Notes: generated by a model from the sequence alone, not told the origin. Shown: positions 18,950 through 29,775, counted from the stretch's first letter. The stretch: DNA of 64,000 nucleotides from Aequorivita capsosiphonis DSM 23843 (GCF_000429125.1 NZ_KE386849.1:156397-220396), one strand, 5' to 3'. Translations and numbers: made by a program.

Positions 18950-20065
18950 ATGAGACTCATTTTTGCTTCAATCCTTACACTATCCTTGATATCCTGTAAT
19001 AAAAACAGTGATAGTTATAAATTAGAAGGCGACGCCATTGGCTTTGCGGACGGTACTGAAGTAGTTGTATATACTTTAGAAAACAAACAGCCTAAACCCA
19101 TTGATACATTAATAATAACGGAAGGAAAGTTTTCTGCTGTTTACCCAAATAATGATATCACTCCCTTAAACTTTTTGAGAGTTGGAGATATAAACGCTTC
19201 CATTTTATATTTTCCTGAAAACGAAGATATAAGAGCAACAATTTATAAAGACAGCATTCAATCATCTCGCATAATTGGTGGGAAGCAAAATGCTGCCTAC
19301 ACAGGTTTTGTTGAAAAAATGAGTACTTTCAATAATAAGAAGCAAAAAAGCATGGAAAGTTTTCGCGCTGCCAAAGAGACCAATGATACGGAAGCGATTG
19401 CGAAAATACAGAGTGAAAATCTAAACCTTATGGGGGAGGAAACAGAATATAAAAAGGAATTTTTAAAAGAAAACAACAATTCATTATTTTCGGTTATGCT
19501 TATTTCTGAAATGGCCAGCAGACAGGAAATTACTCCGTCCGAAGCTTCAGAATATCTTGACAAAATGGATCCTTCCATTGCTTCGTCTGATATTGCACAA
19601 AACTTAAAAGCCAATCTTGAAGCCGTTAAAAAGGCCGATATGGGCAATGCAGCTCCCAATTTTAGCGCACCAACACCAACTGGAGAAACATTGTCTTTAA
19701 AAGATGCGCTGGGCAAGTATACCATTATCGATTTTTGGGCTTCTTGGTGCAGACCTTGCCGTATTGAAAACCCAAACGTAGTGAAGGTTTACAATAAATA
19801 TCACGAGAAAGGTTTAAACATTATCAGCGTTTCTTTAGATAAGGCTGACCAAAAAGATAAATGGATACAAGCAATAAAAGATGATAATATGGATTGGTAT
19901 CATGTGTCTAACCTTAAGTTTTGGCAAGATCCAATCGCACGACAATACAACGTGCGTTCCATTCCCGCAACATTTCTACTTGATGAAAACGGGATGATTA
20001 TAGACAAAGATCTTCGCGGGGCTGCTTTGGAGGCAAAGATAGCCTCTCTTTTGGGTGGGGAATAG
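18950..20065 (+). CDS. TlpA-like thiol:disulfide lipoprotein with DUF4369 domain
   Basis: A 371-residue lipoprotein (lipobox LISC, Cys16). Residues about 24-120 are a DUF4369-type beta domain (YKLEGDAIGFADGTEVVVY), followed by a helical linker. Residues about 230-371 are a TlpA/ResA-like thioredoxin fold with active site WASWCRPC and the cis-proline loop SIPATFLLD. It should reduce or exchange disulfides in the periplasm, for example on apocytochromes or other envelope proteins. It is followed by a bidirectional terminator and faces the SIMPL gene. The partner substrate cannot be read from the sequence. Confidence 0.88.
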   Translation: MRLIFASILTLSLISCNKNSDSYKLEGDAIGFADGTEVVVYTLENKQPKPIDTLIITEGKFSAVYPNNDITPLNFLRVGDINASILYFPENEDIRATIYKDSIQSSRIIGGKQNAAYTGFVEKMSTFNNKKQKSMESFRAAKETNDTEAIAKIQSENLNLMGEETEYKKEFLKENNNSLFSVMLISEMASRQEITPSEASEYLDKMDPSIASSDIAQNLKANLEAVKKADMGNAAPNFSAPTPTGETLSLKDALGKYTIIDFWASWCRPCRIENPNVVKVYNKYHEKGLNIISVSLDKADQKDKWIQAIKDDNMDWYHVSNLKFWQDPIARQYNVRSIPATFLLDENGMIIDKDLRGAALEAKIASLLGGE

Positions 20066-20132
20066 TTGTGAGACGTGAGACGTTTCCACCTACGCTAAAG
20101 CTTTGGTGGACGAAGTGACGGATGACGAAATT

Positions 20133-20173
20133 AAAAAAAGCCTCGGTTCTGCTTGGAACCGAGGCTTTCTTAT
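20133..20173. terminator. Bidirectional terminator
   Basis: Arms at 20137-20149 and 20156-20168 (AAAGCCTCGGTTC and its complement) form a perfect 13-bp stem, with a run of A on one side and a T-rich tail on the other. It lies between convergent genes ending at 20065 and 20221. Confidence 0.92.
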
Positions 20174-20220
20174 TTGAAGAAGTTTTTACAATAAACGTCT
20201 AAACTCTTAAACTCACCGCC

Positions 20221-20904
20221 TTAATTCAACAAAAAGCTAACATTAACGGTAGATTTAATTTCCATTTCACCAAGAGCAATTGATTGATCTCCACTTCCTG
20301 AAGAATCGCTCATAGCGGCCATTTTATACATAGGCCGCGGTGTTGGTGTATTACTGAATTCACTGATAGAAACAGCTTTCCCAACACTTTGGTTTAAAAC
20401 TCCTGCATATTCTTTCGCTTTCATTTGCGCATTTTCAATAGCTTTTTTGCGCGCTTGGCTTTCTAAAGCTGCTTTATTAGTAGATGAAAAGTCAACGCCG
20501 TCAATCCGGTTGATTCCTGTGTCAACAAGGCCTTTCATTACTTGTTCATACTTTTTTAAATCACGCAGTTTTACCGAAAGAGATTGATTGGCAGCAAAAG
20601 TGTAGGTTTTGGAATTGTAATCGTAATTTTTAGTGAGGTTCATATATTCGGTTCGCACATCTTTATCTTCGATATTCATTTTCTTAAGGAATTTCAGCAC
20701 ATCGTTAATTGTTGCGTCATTCTGTTCCTTTAAGGATTTGGTGTTCTCTCCCGTATTTTCGACCCGAATATTGATGGTAACTTCATCCGGAACTACACGA
20801 ACGATTCCTTCGCCTGTTACATCTACGGTTGGGGTTGGGGTATTTTGTGCCATCATAGTAGTTGTGGTTATTGCTAATATTAAAAGTGTTGTTATTGTTT
20901 TCAT
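20221..20904 (-). CDS. SIMPL domain (DUF541) periplasmic protein
   Basis: A 227-residue secreted protein with a signal peptide ending TTMMAQ. The mature protein begins VDVTGEGIVRVVPDEVTINIRVEN, the classic start of the SIMPL/DUF541 fold, and continues with the EYMNLTKNYDY and ARKKAIENAQMKAKEYAG segments typical of the family. Family members are periplasmic or outer-membrane associated (E. coli YggE is linked to oxidative stress), but the biochemical role is unclear. It is convergent with the thioredoxin-fold gene across a shared terminator. Confidence 0.9.
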   Translation of the reverse strand: MKTITTLLILAITTTTMMAQNTPTPTVDVTGEGIVRVVPDEVTINIRVENTGENTKSLKEQNDATINDVLKFLKKMNIEDKDVRTEYMNLTKNYDYNSKTYTFAANQSLSVKLRDLKKYEQVMKGLVDTGINRIDGVDFSSTNKAALESQARKKAIENAQMKAKEYAGVLNQSVGKAVSISEFSNTPTPRPMYKMAAMSDSSGSGDQSIALGEMEIKSTVNVSFLLN

Positions 20905-20977
20905 AGTTTATATTTTATTAGATTCTGTACTCGCGCACGCCACGAACCTGCTTGCCGGTAGGCAGTACATGAATTAT

Positions 20978-21053
20978 TTATTATTATTATTATTATGGAT
21001 TGAGCTTTTCAGTCATCTTTTCTCTTTATTCTTTATTCTTTATTCTTTATTCT
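20978..21053. repeat. TTA microsatellite and TCTTTAT heptamer array
   Basis: Six TTA triplets run from 20978 to 20996. From 21023 to 21053 there are 4.4 perfect copies of the heptamer TCTTTAT. On the minus strand the heptamer array begins about 5 bases after the stop codon of the rhomboid gene (stop complement 21059-21061), the same placement as the arrays at 6930 and 39580. An imperfect GC-rich palindrome lies near 20948-20965. Confidence 0.9.
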
Positions 21054-21058
21054 AAAAA

Positions 21059-21709
21059 CTAAAGTTTCCCCAGCTTATGCATCACAAATAAAACAATCAA
21101 AGGAATTGCCAAGAGAACTACAATCCATAAACTGGTTTGAAATAATGACGGAGCAATAGCCAGGGTCAAGATATAGCCTCCAACTGCTCCACCAATATGG
21201 GCATCGTGGCCAATATTTCCCAATCTTTTTTTCATGCCGTAGATTGAATACAACAAATATGCCATTCCAAAAAGCCAAGCTGGAATAGCGATGGGAATAA
21301 AGAATAGATAAAGCCCCATATTAGGAAAAAAGAGAATGGCAGAATACAATATCCCCATCACAGCCCCACTTGCTCCTATCGCGCTATAGTGCGGTTCATC
21401 TTTATGAAAATAATAGGATAGTAAATTCCCTGCAAGTAGGCTTACCAGATAAATAACCACAAAAAATGTTACACCAACACTCGCTATGACCACATTCGCA
21501 AAAAAGTAAAGCGTAAGCATATTAAACAGTAAGTGCGAAAAATCGGCATGTAAAAAAGCCGAGCTAACCATTCGTATCTGTTCCCCTCGACGAATTCCGC
21601 CGACGTTGAATTTATACTTTTCAAAAAAAGAAATATCGTTGAATCCCTTTAAAGAAATAATGACGTTAGCAGCAATAATGATTATTGTTGCAATATGAAG
21701 GTTTTGCAT
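21059..21709 (-). CDS. Rhomboid family intramembrane serine protease
   Basis: A 216-residue, six-helix membrane protein. The family motifs are present: HADFSHLLFNMLTLYFF in helix 2, the nucleophile in GASGAVMG (about residues 117-124), and the catalytic His in GHDAHIGGAVGGYI. It cleaves transmembrane helices within the membrane; the substrate is unknown. The size is usual for bacterial rhomboids. It starts at ATG 21709. A heptamer array follows the stop. Confidence 0.93.
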   Translation of the reverse strand: MQNLHIATIIIIAANVIISLKGFNDISFFEKYKFNVGGIRRGEQIRMVSSAFLHADFSHLLFNMLTLYFFANVVIASVGVTFFVVIYLVSLLAGNLLSYYFHKDEPHYSAIGASGAVMGILYSAILFFPNMGLYLFFIPIAIPAWLFGMAYLLYSIYGMKKRLGNIGHDAHIGGAVGGYILTLAIAPSLFQTSLWIVVLLAIPLIVLFVMHKLGKL

Positions 21710-22086
21710 ATATGGTAAATTTGAAATTTAAAATCGGAAATAAGAAATGTAAAAATAGAAATAAGAAACTATAAATAGGAGAGATGAAACGGGAAATATA
21801 AAATCAGAAATACGAAAACAAGTTAGTTACAGGTCAGTAAGTTGAACTTAAAAATTCTGGTTTCTCTTAGCTGTTTTTATAAAAGTGACCATAATCGTCA
21901 CAAGTTCGCTCGCTTTTTTATTCAATCTTTGTAAAGAATCACGTCATTTCAACCCAGCCTAGCGTATCTCATTTTATCCTTCAAAGTTCGAACTTAGCAT
22001 TCTTTACTCCTTACTCTTTATTCTTTTCATCCTTCAAATTTCCTATTTCAAAAAATAATTTAAGTAGTTTTGCCGTATTCATACCT
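21710..22086. other. Intergenic, low-complexity, with -7 element
   Basis: The first 100 bases are low-complexity words of the GAAATAAGAAAT kind. TAGTTTTG at 22065-22072 fits the TAnnTTTG box and lies 14 bases before the acyltransferase ATG, so the transcript would have a very short leader. A TACTCTTTATTC motif near 22010 resembles the heptamer at 21023. No ORF was seen. Confidence 0.45.
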
Positions 22087-22965
22087 ATGCAAAAACTGCT
22101 TTATATACTGGCATATCCACTACTATGGCTGCTTTCAAAATTGCCTATGGGTATTTTGTACTTTAAATCTAGTGCGCTCTATTTTTTGGCTTATTATATA
22201 ATTGGCTACCGCAAAAAGGTAGTAAAGGACAACCTAGTCTTGGCTTTTCCTGAAAAAACACAAAAAGAACGCGATCGAATCGCAAAAAATTTCATTAAAC
22301 ATTTATGTGATGTGATTTTTGAAACGATCAAGGCTTTTACTATTTCAGAAAAGGAAATACGGAAGCGTTTTGTGGTTACCAATGCCGAAATATTGGACAG
22401 TTACTATGAAAAAGACCGAAGCATCCTACTGATGGCCGGGCATTACGGAAACTGGGAATGGAGCGGTATTTTAAACAAGTTGATGAAACATCAAGCTCAT
22501 GCCGTTTATAAACCTTTGGATAGCCCGCAATTTGATGCCTTAATCAAAAAAACGCGGGAACACTTCGGGGGGATTATTGTAAGCAATAAAAAAATAGTGA
22601 CGGTTCTTTTTAGAAAATGGAAAAAAGGGGTTAAAACACTTACCTACATTCTTTCCGACCAAACCCCAAAAATGGGCGCTTTTAAACACCGTGACACTTT
22701 TATGGGAATTGACGTCCCCATGTTTACCGGCACCGAAGAACTTGCCAAAAAATTAGATTTCTCCGTAATGTACTTAAAAGTGGAAAAAGTGAAACGCGGC
22801 TATTACACCGCCACTTTCGTCCCTTTGGCTGACAACCCAAAAGAATATCCCGATTTTCAAATTACTAGAATGTTTTTTGATGCCTTGGAAAATCAAATCC
22901 GCGAAAAACCTGATTATTACCTTTGGTCACATAAGCGTTGGAAACTGAGAAATACAACCTCCTAG
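22087..22965 (+). CDS. Lysophospholipid/lipid A acyltransferase (LpxL/HtrB family)
   Basis: A 292-residue inner-membrane acyltransferase. It has an N-terminal hydrophobic anchor (residues 1-40), the catalytic HxxxxE motif in AGHYGNWEWS, and LSDQTPKMGAF, typical of the LpxL/HtrB group that adds secondary acyl chains to lipid A. A DUF374-like or ornithine-lipid role is possible because Bacteroidota lipid A is atypical. The gene is monocistronic and convergent with glmM across a GC-rich inverted repeat. The start is ATG 22087; the preceding -7 element supports it. Confidence 0.9.
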   Translation: MQKLLYILAYPLLWLLSKLPMGILYFKSSALYFLAYYIIGYRKKVVKDNLVLAFPEKTQKERDRIAKNFIKHLCDVIFETIKAFTISEKEIRKRFVVTNAEILDSYYEKDRSILLMAGHYGNWEWSGILNKLMKHQAHAVYKPLDSPQFDALIKKTREHFGGIIVSNKKIVTVLFRKWKKGVKTLTYILSDQTPKMGAFKHRDTFMGIDVPMFTGTEELAKKLDFSVMYLKVEKVKRGYYTATFVPLADNPKEYPDFQITRMFFDALENQIREKPDYYLWSHKRWKLRNTTS

Positions 22966-22986
22966 CCCCTTCCTCTGGCAGGCAAG

Positions 22987-23025
22987 TCCGAAGGGGAAAC
23001 TATTGATTAAAAGTCCCCTTCGGGG
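22987..23025. terminator. GC-rich stem-loop between convergent genes
   Basis: TCCGAAGGGGA (22987-22997) pairs with TCCCCTTCGGG (about 23014-23024) with one mismatch. A smaller CCCCTTCGGGG hairpin nests in the right arm. It lies between convergent genes, but there is no long T run, so termination strength is uncertain. Similar AGCCCC...AAGGGG sequence follows the stop at 45837. Confidence 0.5.
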
Positions 23026-23035
23026 ATTTAGGGGA

Positions 23036-24421
23036 TTATCCTGCTATTTCCCTTATTTCTGAAATAATTCTATCTGCCAACTTATCCGCTTCCTCTTGTG
23101 ATTTCGCTTCCGTATAAATTCTGATAATAGGTTCTGTATTAGATTTACGAAGATGAACCCAGTTTTCAGCAAAATCTATTTTTACGCCGTCAATCGTGTT
23201 TATATCTTCAGAAGCATATTTGGCTTCCATCGCTTTTAAAATTGCATCAACATCCAATTGTGGCGTTAATTCAATTTTCTTTTTGCTCATAAAGTAAGCG
23301 GTATATTTCTTTCTGATTTCGCTAACTGCAATTTTCTGTTCAGCCAAAAAGCTTAAGAATAAAGCAACTCCTACCAAACTATCTCTTCCGTAGTGTAATT
23401 CTGGGTAAATAATTCCACCATTGCCTTCTCCACCAATCACGGCTTTGGTTTCCTTCATCATTTCAACAACATTAACTTCCCCTACAGCACTTGCAGTATA
23501 AGTTCCGCCATGTTTTTCAGTTACATCACGCAAGGCACGAGAGGAAGACATATTTGAAACTGTATTCCCAGGGGTATTTTGAAGTACATAATCTGCAACC
23601 GCTACCAGCGTGTATTCTTCGCCAAACATTTCACCTTTTTCATCAACGAAAGCTAGACGATCAACATCAGGATCTACAACGATTCCGAAGTCAGCACCTT
23701 CTTCAACTACCAATTCCATCAAATCACCCAAATGTTCTTTTAAGGGTTCAGGGTTGTGTGGAAACTCCCCATTTGGAGTACAGTAAAGTTTTACTGGCTC
23801 TACACCTAAGGCTTCTAACAACAAAGGAATAGCGATTCCTCCTGTTGAATTAACCCCATCAACAACAACCTTAAAACCGCAGGCTTTAATAGCTTCAGCA
23901 TTTACCAATGGTAGATCCAAGACTTCATCAATATGCATATCTATATAAGCATCATTTTTATGGATTTCGCCTAGATTGTCAACTTCGGCAAAATCGATAT
24001 CGCCAGCTTCAGCTAGGTCAAGGATTTTTTGTCCTTCAGCGGCATTTAAAAATTCGCCTTTATTATTCAACAGTTTTAAAGCGTTCCATTGTTTTGGGTT
24101 GTGACTTGCCGTTAATATAATTCCACCATCGGCGTGTTCCATAATTACGGCCATTTCAACAGTTGGAGTGGTTGAAAGATCTAAATCGATAACCGTAATT
24201 CCCATTCCTACCAGGGTGTTCATTACGAGTTGTTGGATCATTTCACCAGAAATACGGGCATCACGGCCCACTACTACTCTATATGCTTCCTTGTTTCTTT
24301 GTAGTTTTACCCAACTTCCGTAGGCTGCAGCATATTTTACAGCATCAATTGGAGTTAAGTTTTCGCCTTGTGCCCCGCCAATAGTTCCGCGGATTCCTGA
24401 TATAGATTTTATTAATGTCAT
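23036..24421 (-). CDS. glmM: Phosphoglucosamine mutase
   Basis: A 461-residue alpha-D-phosphohexomutase converting glucosamine-6-phosphate to glucosamine-1-phosphate for cell-wall and lipopolysaccharide precursors. The phosphoserine loop is TASHNPKQWNALK, the metal-binding loop is DPDVDRLAFVDE, and the sugar loop is VGGEGNGGIIYP. The C-terminal phosphate-binding segment is RKSNTEPIIRIYTEA. Length and motifs fit GlmM; a phosphomannomutase activity in the same family cannot be fully excluded. A TATCTTTG box lies 18 bases upstream of its ATG on the minus strand. Confidence 0.88.
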   Translation of the reverse strand: MTLIKSISGIRGTIGGAQGENLTPIDAVKYAAAYGSWVKLQRNKEAYRVVVGRDARISGEMIQQLVMNTLVGMGITVIDLDLSTTPTVEMAVIMEHADGGIILTASHNPKQWNALKLLNNKGEFLNAAEGQKILDLAEAGDIDFAEVDNLGEIHKNDAYIDMHIDEVLDLPLVNAEAIKACGFKVVVDGVNSTGGIAIPLLLEALGVEPVKLYCTPNGEFPHNPEPLKEHLGDLMELVVEEGADFGIVVDPDVDRLAFVDEKGEMFGEEYTLVAVADYVLQNTPGNTVSNMSSSRALRDVTEKHGGTYTASAVGEVNVVEMMKETKAVIGGEGNGGIIYPELHYGRDSLVGVALFLSFLAEQKIAVSEIRKKYTAYFMSKKKIELTPQLDVDAILKAMEAKYASEDINTIDGVKIDFAENWVHLRKSNTEPIIRIYTEAKSQEEADKLADRIISEIREIAG

Positions 24422-24438
24422 GTTTCCTACTTTTCGGG

Positions 24439-24446
24439 CAAAGATA
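24439..24446 (-). promoter_or_regulatory. -7 promoter element for glmM
   Basis: CAAAGATA on the plus strand is TATCTTTG on the minus strand. The predicted transcript would start 10-13 bases before the glmM ATG. No -33 TTG is present at the usual spacing. Confidence 0.5.
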
Positions 24447-24492
24447 CTTTAATAAAAAGAGATATCTTTCAGTCAAATTTGTAAATTGTGGA

Positions 24493-25077
24493 ATGAATTT
24501 TTTAGCCCACATCTATCTCTCTGGTGATGAAGAGGAAATTATTATTGGTAATTTTATGGCGGACGGCATTAAAGGTAAACGCTATCAAAATTACCCTCCA
24601 AAAATCGCTAAAGGAATTTTACTGCACCGCGAAATTGACACTTTTACGGATGCCCACCCAACAGTACACCAAAGTACGGCGCGGCTCCATAAAAACTACA
24701 GCCATTACAGTGGTGTAATAGTAGATATTCTATACGACCATTTTTTAGCCAAGAACTGGGATAAATACTGTGCACAACCGCTCGACGAATATGTACAGGA
24801 CTTTTATGATTTGCTACATAAGGATTTCGATAAATTAACACCCAGAATTCAAAATATGATGCCCTATATGATTGCTGATAACTGGTTGTTTAATTACGCC
24901 ACCATTGATGGTATTGCAAAGGTGTTGTCACAAATGAACATCCGCACAAAAGGTATAGTAAAAATGAATTTAGCCGTAAGAGAACTCGAGGAATATTACG
25001 ACGAATTTGAAGCTGAATTCACTTCCTTTTTTGAAGAACTACGAACTTTTTCCAACCAAAAACTCAACGAACTATGA
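24493..25077 (+). CDS. acpH: Acyl carrier protein phosphodiesterase (AcpH/DUF479 family)
   Basis: A 194-residue protein that removes the phosphopantetheine arm from acyl carrier protein. The family opening [15 protein letters not shown], with FMADGIKGK next, fixes the start at ATG 24493 rather than the in-frame ATG at 24415, which lies inside glm[13 protein letters not shown] carries the metal-binding His and Asp residues, and [13 protein letters not shown] follows. Its stop overlaps the start of the gamma-glutamyltransferase gene (ATGA at 25074), so the two are translationally coupled. Confidence 0.9.
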   Translation: MNFLAHIYLSGDEEEIIIGNFMADGIKGKRYQNYPPKIAKGILLHREIDTFTDAHPTVHQSTARLHKNYSHYSGVIVDILYDHFLAKNWDKYCAQPLDEYVQDFYDLLHKDFDKLTPRIQNMMPYMIADNWLFNYATIDGIAKVLSQMNIRTKGIVKMNLAVRELEEYYDEFEAEFTSFFEELRTFSNQKLNEL

Positions 25078-26795
25078 GATTGTATTCTATTTTTTTAATT
25101 GCGCTTCTTTTAATCTCTTGTAAAGAAAAATCAGATGCGCAAGTTGTCCCAAGTAAGCAAAATACTGAAGTTAAAGAAGTTAAATCTGTTATTGCCGATA
25201 GCGCAATGGTGGTTTCTGCACGAGTGGAAGCATCCAAAATTGGTGCAGAAATCATTAAAAATGGTGGCAACGCTTTTGATGCTATGATTGCTACTGAAAT
25301 GGCTTTGGCAGTTGCCTACCCGTATGCTGGAAATCTTGGCGGCGGAGGGTTTATGGTTTACAGAACCGAATTTGGCGAAATTGGATCCTTAGATTATCGC
25401 GAAAAAGCCCCAATGGCCGCAACTAAAAACATGTATCTAGATAAAGAAGGAAACGTTATTGACAATAAAAGCTCGGTTGGCGCACTCGCTGTCGGGGTTC
25501 CAGGAACGGTGGCTGGAATGTTTGCCGTTCACGAAAAATTCGGAAGCCTACCTATGGAAGTCATTCTAAAACCTGTTATCAAGCTGGCTAAGAATGGTTA
25601 TGTAATAACCGAAATGCAAGCCAAAAGATTCGAAAAATTCAGAATTCAATTTGAAGAAGTAAATGGGCAAGGCTCCATTTATACTGAAGTTTACAATGCT
25701 GGTGATACACTGAACAATATTGCATTAGCAAATACCTTGGACCGCATTTCCAAAAACGGCCTCTCAGAATTGTATGGAGGCGAAAGCGGTAAAAAGTTGG
25801 TTTCCTATTTAAAAGAAAAAGGTGGGATTGTTACTTTGGAAGATCTTGAGGCTTATGAAGCACAATGGCGGGAACCTATAGTTTTCAATTATAAAGGTTT
25901 AAAAATAATTTCCATGGCCCCTCCATCCAGCGGCGGGATTTGCTTGGCACAGATTTTTAAAATGATAGCACCCTATCCCGTTTCTGAATACGGCCATAAT
26001 AGTGAGAAATACATCCAGCTAATTGCAGAAGCCGAACGCCGAGCTTATGCCGATAGAAGTTTCTATTTGGGTGATCCTGATTTCGTAAATATTCCTGTAG
26101 ACTCCCTGCTTTCAGATGCATATTTAAGCCGAAGAATGGATAGTTTCAGCTTTGATGCCGCGACTCCTTCAACAGAAATAAAACCAGGAGTTATTGCTGG
26201 GTACGAAAGTCCGCAGACCACGCATTATTCCATTGTGGATTCCTTTGGAAATGCGGTTTCTGTTACCACTACTTTAAATTCGGAATACGGTTCAAAACTA
26301 TATGTAAATGACCTTGGTTTCTTTTTAAACAATGAAATGGACGATTTCAGTGCAAAACCTGGCGAACCCAATGTTTACGGATTGGTTGGAGGGGAAGCAA
26401 ATTCAATTGCACCCCAAAAACGAATGCTTAGCTCTATGACGCCAACCATCGTTGAAAAAGACGGGAAACTATCTATGGTCGTTGGCACACCCGGAGGTTC
26501 TACCATTATTACTTCAGTGGCACAAACCATATTAAATGTTTACGAGTTCAATATGAATATGCAGGAAGCGGTGGATGCTCCACGTTTTCACCATCAATGG
26601 CTACCGGATAATATTCGGTATGAAGAAGGAAGATTTCCAAGGGAATTAATTGAAGATCTTAAACAAAAAGGCTATCCTGAAAACACCACAAGTGACCCAA
26701 TTATTGGGAAGGTAGATGCCATTTTAGTGCTGCCAAACAGGAAGCTTGAAGGCGGTGCCGATAGTCGTGGTGATGACACTGCAATTGGGTATTAA
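25074..26795 (+). CDS. ggt: Gamma-glutamyltransferase (lipoprotein)
   Basis: A 573-residue Ntn-hydrolase with a lipobox (LLISC, Cys17), so envelope-anchored. It splits glutathione and other gamma-glutamyl compounds in the periplasm. The self-cleavage site is the Thr in [17 protein letters not shown] (about residue 385); upstream [11 protein letters not shown] and downstream [12 protein letters not shown] and VGTPGGSTI are the family's substrate-binding regions. The ATG overlaps the acpH stop by four bases. Confidence 0.95.
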   Translation: MRLYSIFLIALLLISCKEKSDAQVVPSKQNTEVKEVKSVIADSAMVVSARVEASKIGAEIIKNGGNAFDAMIATEMALAVAYPYAGNLGGGGFMVYRTEFGEIGSLDYREKAPMAATKNMYLDKEGNVIDNKSSVGALAVGVPGTVAGMFAVHEKFGSLPMEVILKPVIKLAKNGYVITEMQAKRFEKFRIQFEEVNGQGSIYTEVYNAGDTLNNIALANTLDRISKNGLSELYGGESGKKLVSYLKEKGGIVTLEDLEAYEAQWREPIVFNYKGLKIISMAPPSSGGICLAQIFKMIAPYPVSEYGHNSEKYIQLIAEAERRAYADRSFYLGDPDFVNIPVDSLLSDAYLSRRMDSFSFDAATPSTEIKPGVIAGYESPQTTHYSIVDSFGNAVSVTTTLNSEYGSKLYVNDLGFFLNNEMDDFSAKPGEPNVYGLVGGEANSIAPQKRMLSSMTPTIVEKDGKLSMVVGTPGGSTIITSVAQTILNVYEFNMNMQEAVDAPRFHHQWLPDNIRYEEGRFPRELIEDLKQKGYPENTTSDPIIGKVDAILVLPNRKLEGGADSRGDDTAIGY

Positions 26796-26828
26796 ATTTA
26801 ATGTTTTTTCTGTAAAAATTAACATGCG

Positions 26829-26874
26829 TGCTATAGCATGTATTCATTAATTTCCAATCAATTGAGTACCTTTG
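26829..26874 (+). promoter_or_regulatory. uvrA promoter box with upstream palindrome
   Basis: TACCTTTG at 26867-26874 fits TAnnTTTG and lies six bases before the uvrA ATG, implying a leaderless or nearly leaderless transcript. A perfect 10-base palindrome TGCTATAGCA at 26829-26838, within a larger ACATGC...GCATGT pair, sits where an operator would overlap or precede the -33 region. Repression by an SOS regulator is possible but unproven. Confidence 0.4.
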
Positions 26875-26880
26875 CAGGCT

Positions 26881-29733
26881 ATGTCAAAAAATGATGATTT
26901 TATTGAAGTTTTGGGCGCACGCGTCCACAACTTAAAGAACATTGACGTTCGTATTCCACGAGAAAAATTAGTAGTAATTACAGGGCTTTCCGGCAGCGGA
27001 AAATCCTCTTTGGCGTTTGATACCATTTACGCCGAAGGGCAACGCCGTTATATTGAAACCTTTTCCGCCTACGCGCGCCAGTTTTTAGGAAGTTTAGAAC
27101 GACCCGATGTCGACAAAATTGATGGACTTTCCCCCGTGATTGCCATTGAGCAAAAAACCACAAGTAAAAGCCCGCGTTCAACCGTTGGCACTATTACTGA
27201 AATTTACGATTTTCTTCGATTATTTTATGCTCGCGCTAGTGACGCCTATAGCTATAACACGGGTCAAAAAATGATTAGTTATAGCGACGAACAGATAAAG
27301 CAACTAATTCTTGAAGACTTTGCTGATAAAAAAGTGAGCATTCTCGCGCCGGTTGTCCGTTCCAGAAAAGGACATTATCGCGAGCTTTTTGAACAAATAG
27401 CCAAACAAGGATTTTTGAAGGTTCGCGTTGATGGAGAAGTACGCGATATTGTGAAGGGAATGAAAGTGGACCGATACAAAAACCATGACATCGAAATTGT
27501 AATAGACCGTCTAAAAGTTCCATCTCTCTCTAAAGATTCAGAGAAAGAAAGCGATGGCGATAAACGCGTTTCAGAAACCATACATACAGCGATGTACCAC
27601 GGCGATGACGTTTTGATGGTGTTGGACAATGACATTAATGAAGCTCGCTTTTTTAGCCGTTCGCTGATGTGTCCAACTTCGGGAATTTCATATCCCAATC
27701 CGGAGCCAAATAACTTTTCGTTTAACTCCCCCAAAGGGATGTGCCCAAATTGCAAGGGTCTAGGAAAGCTTTATGAAGTTAATTTAAACAAACTAGTTCC
27801 AAATCCCAAACTTTCCATTAAGCAGGGTGCTTTAGCAGCACATGGACCACAGAAAAACAATTGGATTTTTAAGCAATTAGAGCTGATTGCGGAGCGATTC
27901 AAATTTAAACTTACAGATTCATTTGAAAGTATTCCGAAGGATGCAAAAGAGGTGATATTTTTCGGAGGAAATGAAAAATTTGATATCGAGTCAAAAGCAT
28001 TAGGCATTACCCGAAGCTATAAAATAGACTTTGAAGGGGTTGCAACTTTTATTCAAAATACATTTGACGCCAACGAATCTACTTCCTTGAAACGTTGGGC
28101 AAAGGAATATATGGAAAAAATTCCCTGTCCAGAATGTAACGGTACTCGTCTGAGAAAGGAATCTCTTTACTTCAAAGTAAATGGAAAGAACATTGCCGAA
28201 CTCGCCCATATGGACATTTCGGAATTGGCAGCATGGTTTAAAAATCTAGAGAAAGATCTTTCCGAAACACAACGAAAAATAGCTTCTGAAATTATAAAGG
28301 AAGTCCGCTCGCGTCTTGACTTTTTGATAGATGTAGGGCTTACCTATTTGGCTTTGGACAGAAGTTCAAAATCACTTTCGGGTGGAGAAGCGCAACGTAT
28401 TCGTTTGGCAACACAGATTGGATCGCAATTAGTTGGAGTGCTTTATATTCTGGATGAACCTAGTATTGGTCTTCATCAACGCGATAATGAACGCTTGATA
28501 AAGTCCTTAAAACAATTGAAGGATATTGGGAATTCCGTGATAGTAGTTGAGCACGACAAAGACATGATTGAAAGTGCTGATTACGTTATTGACATAGGTC
28601 CCGCAGCTGGAAAACACGGTGGGGAAATTGTTTCCGAAGGAACCCCTAAGGAAATTGAAAAACACAATACCTTAACCGCCGATTATTTAAACGGAAGAAG
28701 AAAAATTGAAATCCCGGAAAAACGAAGAGAAGGGAATGGTAAAACATTAACCCTAAAAGGCGCTACGGGAAATAATCTAAAGAACATTTCAGTTAAATTC
28801 CCATTGGGAAAAATGATCGGCGTTACTGGGGTTTCAGGAAGTGGAAAATCAACACTTATCAATGAGACCCTCTACCCTATTCTAAACGCCCACTTTTTTA
28901 ATGGGGTAAAAAAACCAATGCCTTATAAGAAAATCTTGGGCCTTGAAAATCTGGATAAGGTAATAGAGATTAACCAATCACCCATTGGTAGAACCCCACG
29001 AAGTAATCCTGCGACCTATACTGGTGTTTTTTCGGAAATTCGAAATCTTTTTGCCAAGACTTCAGAAGCGATGATTCGTGGTTATAAACCTGGACGCTTT
29101 AGTTTTAACGTCGCTGGTGGCCGTTGTGAAACTTGTAAAGGAGCTGGATTAAGAGTGATTGAAATGAATTTTCTACCTGATGTTTATGTTGAATGTGAAA
29201 CTTGCCAAGGAAAACGTTTTAACCGCGAAACGCTAGAAATTCGCTTTAAAGGGAAGTCAATCTATGATGTCTTGGCAATGACCATTAACGAAGCAAATGG
29301 ATTTTTTGAAAATATTCCGAAGATTCATAGAAAAATAAAAACAATTAAGGATGTAGGTTTAGGTTATATAACGCTTGGGCAACAATCAACCACACTTTCT
29401 GGTGGGGAGGCGCAGCGAATAAAATTAGCGACAGAGTTGTCCAAACGCGATACAGGAAATACTTTTTATATCTTGGACGAACCTACTACGGGTCTTCATT
29501 TTGAAGATATTCGCGTCTTGATGATCGTGCTCAATGAGCTTGTAGATAAAGGAAATACAGTACTTATTATAGAACATAATCTGGACGTGATAAAAACTGT
29601 TGACTACATTATAGATATTGGTCCCGAAGGTGGAAAGAATGGTGGAAAAATAATGGCTTTGGGAACTCCAGAAGAAATCGCCGAGAACAAAAAGAGTTAT
29701 ACCGCACGCTTTCTTAAAAAAGAATTAAATTAG
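26881..29733 (+). CDS. uvrA: Excinuclease ABC subunit A
   Basis: A 950-residue UvrA of normal length. UvrA recognises DNA damage with UvrB in nucleotide excision repair. Two ATP-binding halves are visible: Walker [15 protein letters not shown] and [14 protein letters not shown], and two ABC signatures [13 protein letters not shown] and [13 protein letters not shown]. Cys motifs ([33 protein letters not shown]) bind zinc. The start is ATG 26881; the in-frame TTG at 26872 lies inside the -7 promoter box. Confidence 0.97.
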   Translation: MSKNDDFIEVLGARVHNLKNIDVRIPREKLVVITGLSGSGKSSLAFDTIYAEGQRRYIETFSAYARQFLGSLERPDVDKIDGLSPVIAIEQKTTSKSPRSTVGTITEIYDFLRLFYARASDAYSYNTGQKMISYSDEQIKQLILEDFADKKVSILAPVVRSRKGHYRELFEQIAKQGFLKVRVDGEVRDIVKGMKVDRYKNHDIEIVIDRLKVPSLSKDSEKESDGDKRVSETIHTAMYHGDDVLMVLDNDINEARFFSRSLMCPTSGISYPNPEPNNFSFNSPKGMCPNCKGLGKLYEVNLNKLVPNPKLSIKQGALAAHGPQKNNWIFKQLELIAERFKFKLTDSFESIPKDAKEVIFFGGNEKFDIESKALGITRSYKIDFEGVATFIQNTFDANESTSLKRWAKEYMEKIPCPECNGTRLRKESLYFKVNGKNIAELAHMDISELAAWFKNLEKDLSETQRKIASEIIKEVRSRLDFLIDVGLTYLALDRSSKSLSGGEAQRIRLATQIGSQLVGVLYILDEPSIGLHQRDNERLIKSLKQLKDIGNSVIVVEHDKDMIESADYVIDIGPAAGKHGGEIVSEGTPKEIEKHNTLTADYLNGRRKIEIPEKRREGNGKTLTLKGATGNNLKNISVKFPLGKMIGVTGVSGSGKSTLINETLYPILNAHFFNGVKKPMPYKKILGLENLDKVIEINQSPIGRTPRSNPATYTGVFSEIRNLFAKTSEAMIRGYKPGRFSFNVAGGRCETCKGAGLRVIEMNFLPDVYVECETCQGKRFNRETLEIRFKGKSIYDVLAMTINEANGFFENIPKIHRKIKTIKDVGLGYITLGQQSTTLSGGEAQRIKLATELSKRDTGNTFYILDEPTTGLHFEDIRVLMIVLNELVDKGNTVLIIEHNLDVIKTVDYIIDIGPEGGKNGGKIMALGTPEEIAENKKSYTARFLKKELN

Positions 29734-29775
29734 CAAAAATCATTTTTTAGAATTCAAGAAGAAAGTTTTAATTTT

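Noticed and set aside
20633..21055. 140-residue plus-strand ORF across the SIMPL start
   Set aside because: It runs antisense through the SIMPL gene and then into TTA and TCTTTAT repeats, so it is not a gene.
23491..24120. Antisense ORFs over glmM
   Set aside because: They are shadows of the coding strand, with His/Leu-rich composition and no motif.
24415..24492. Longer start for the ACP phosphodiesterase
   Set aside because: It would begin inside glmM and add a non-conserved tail; the family opening is at ATG 24493.
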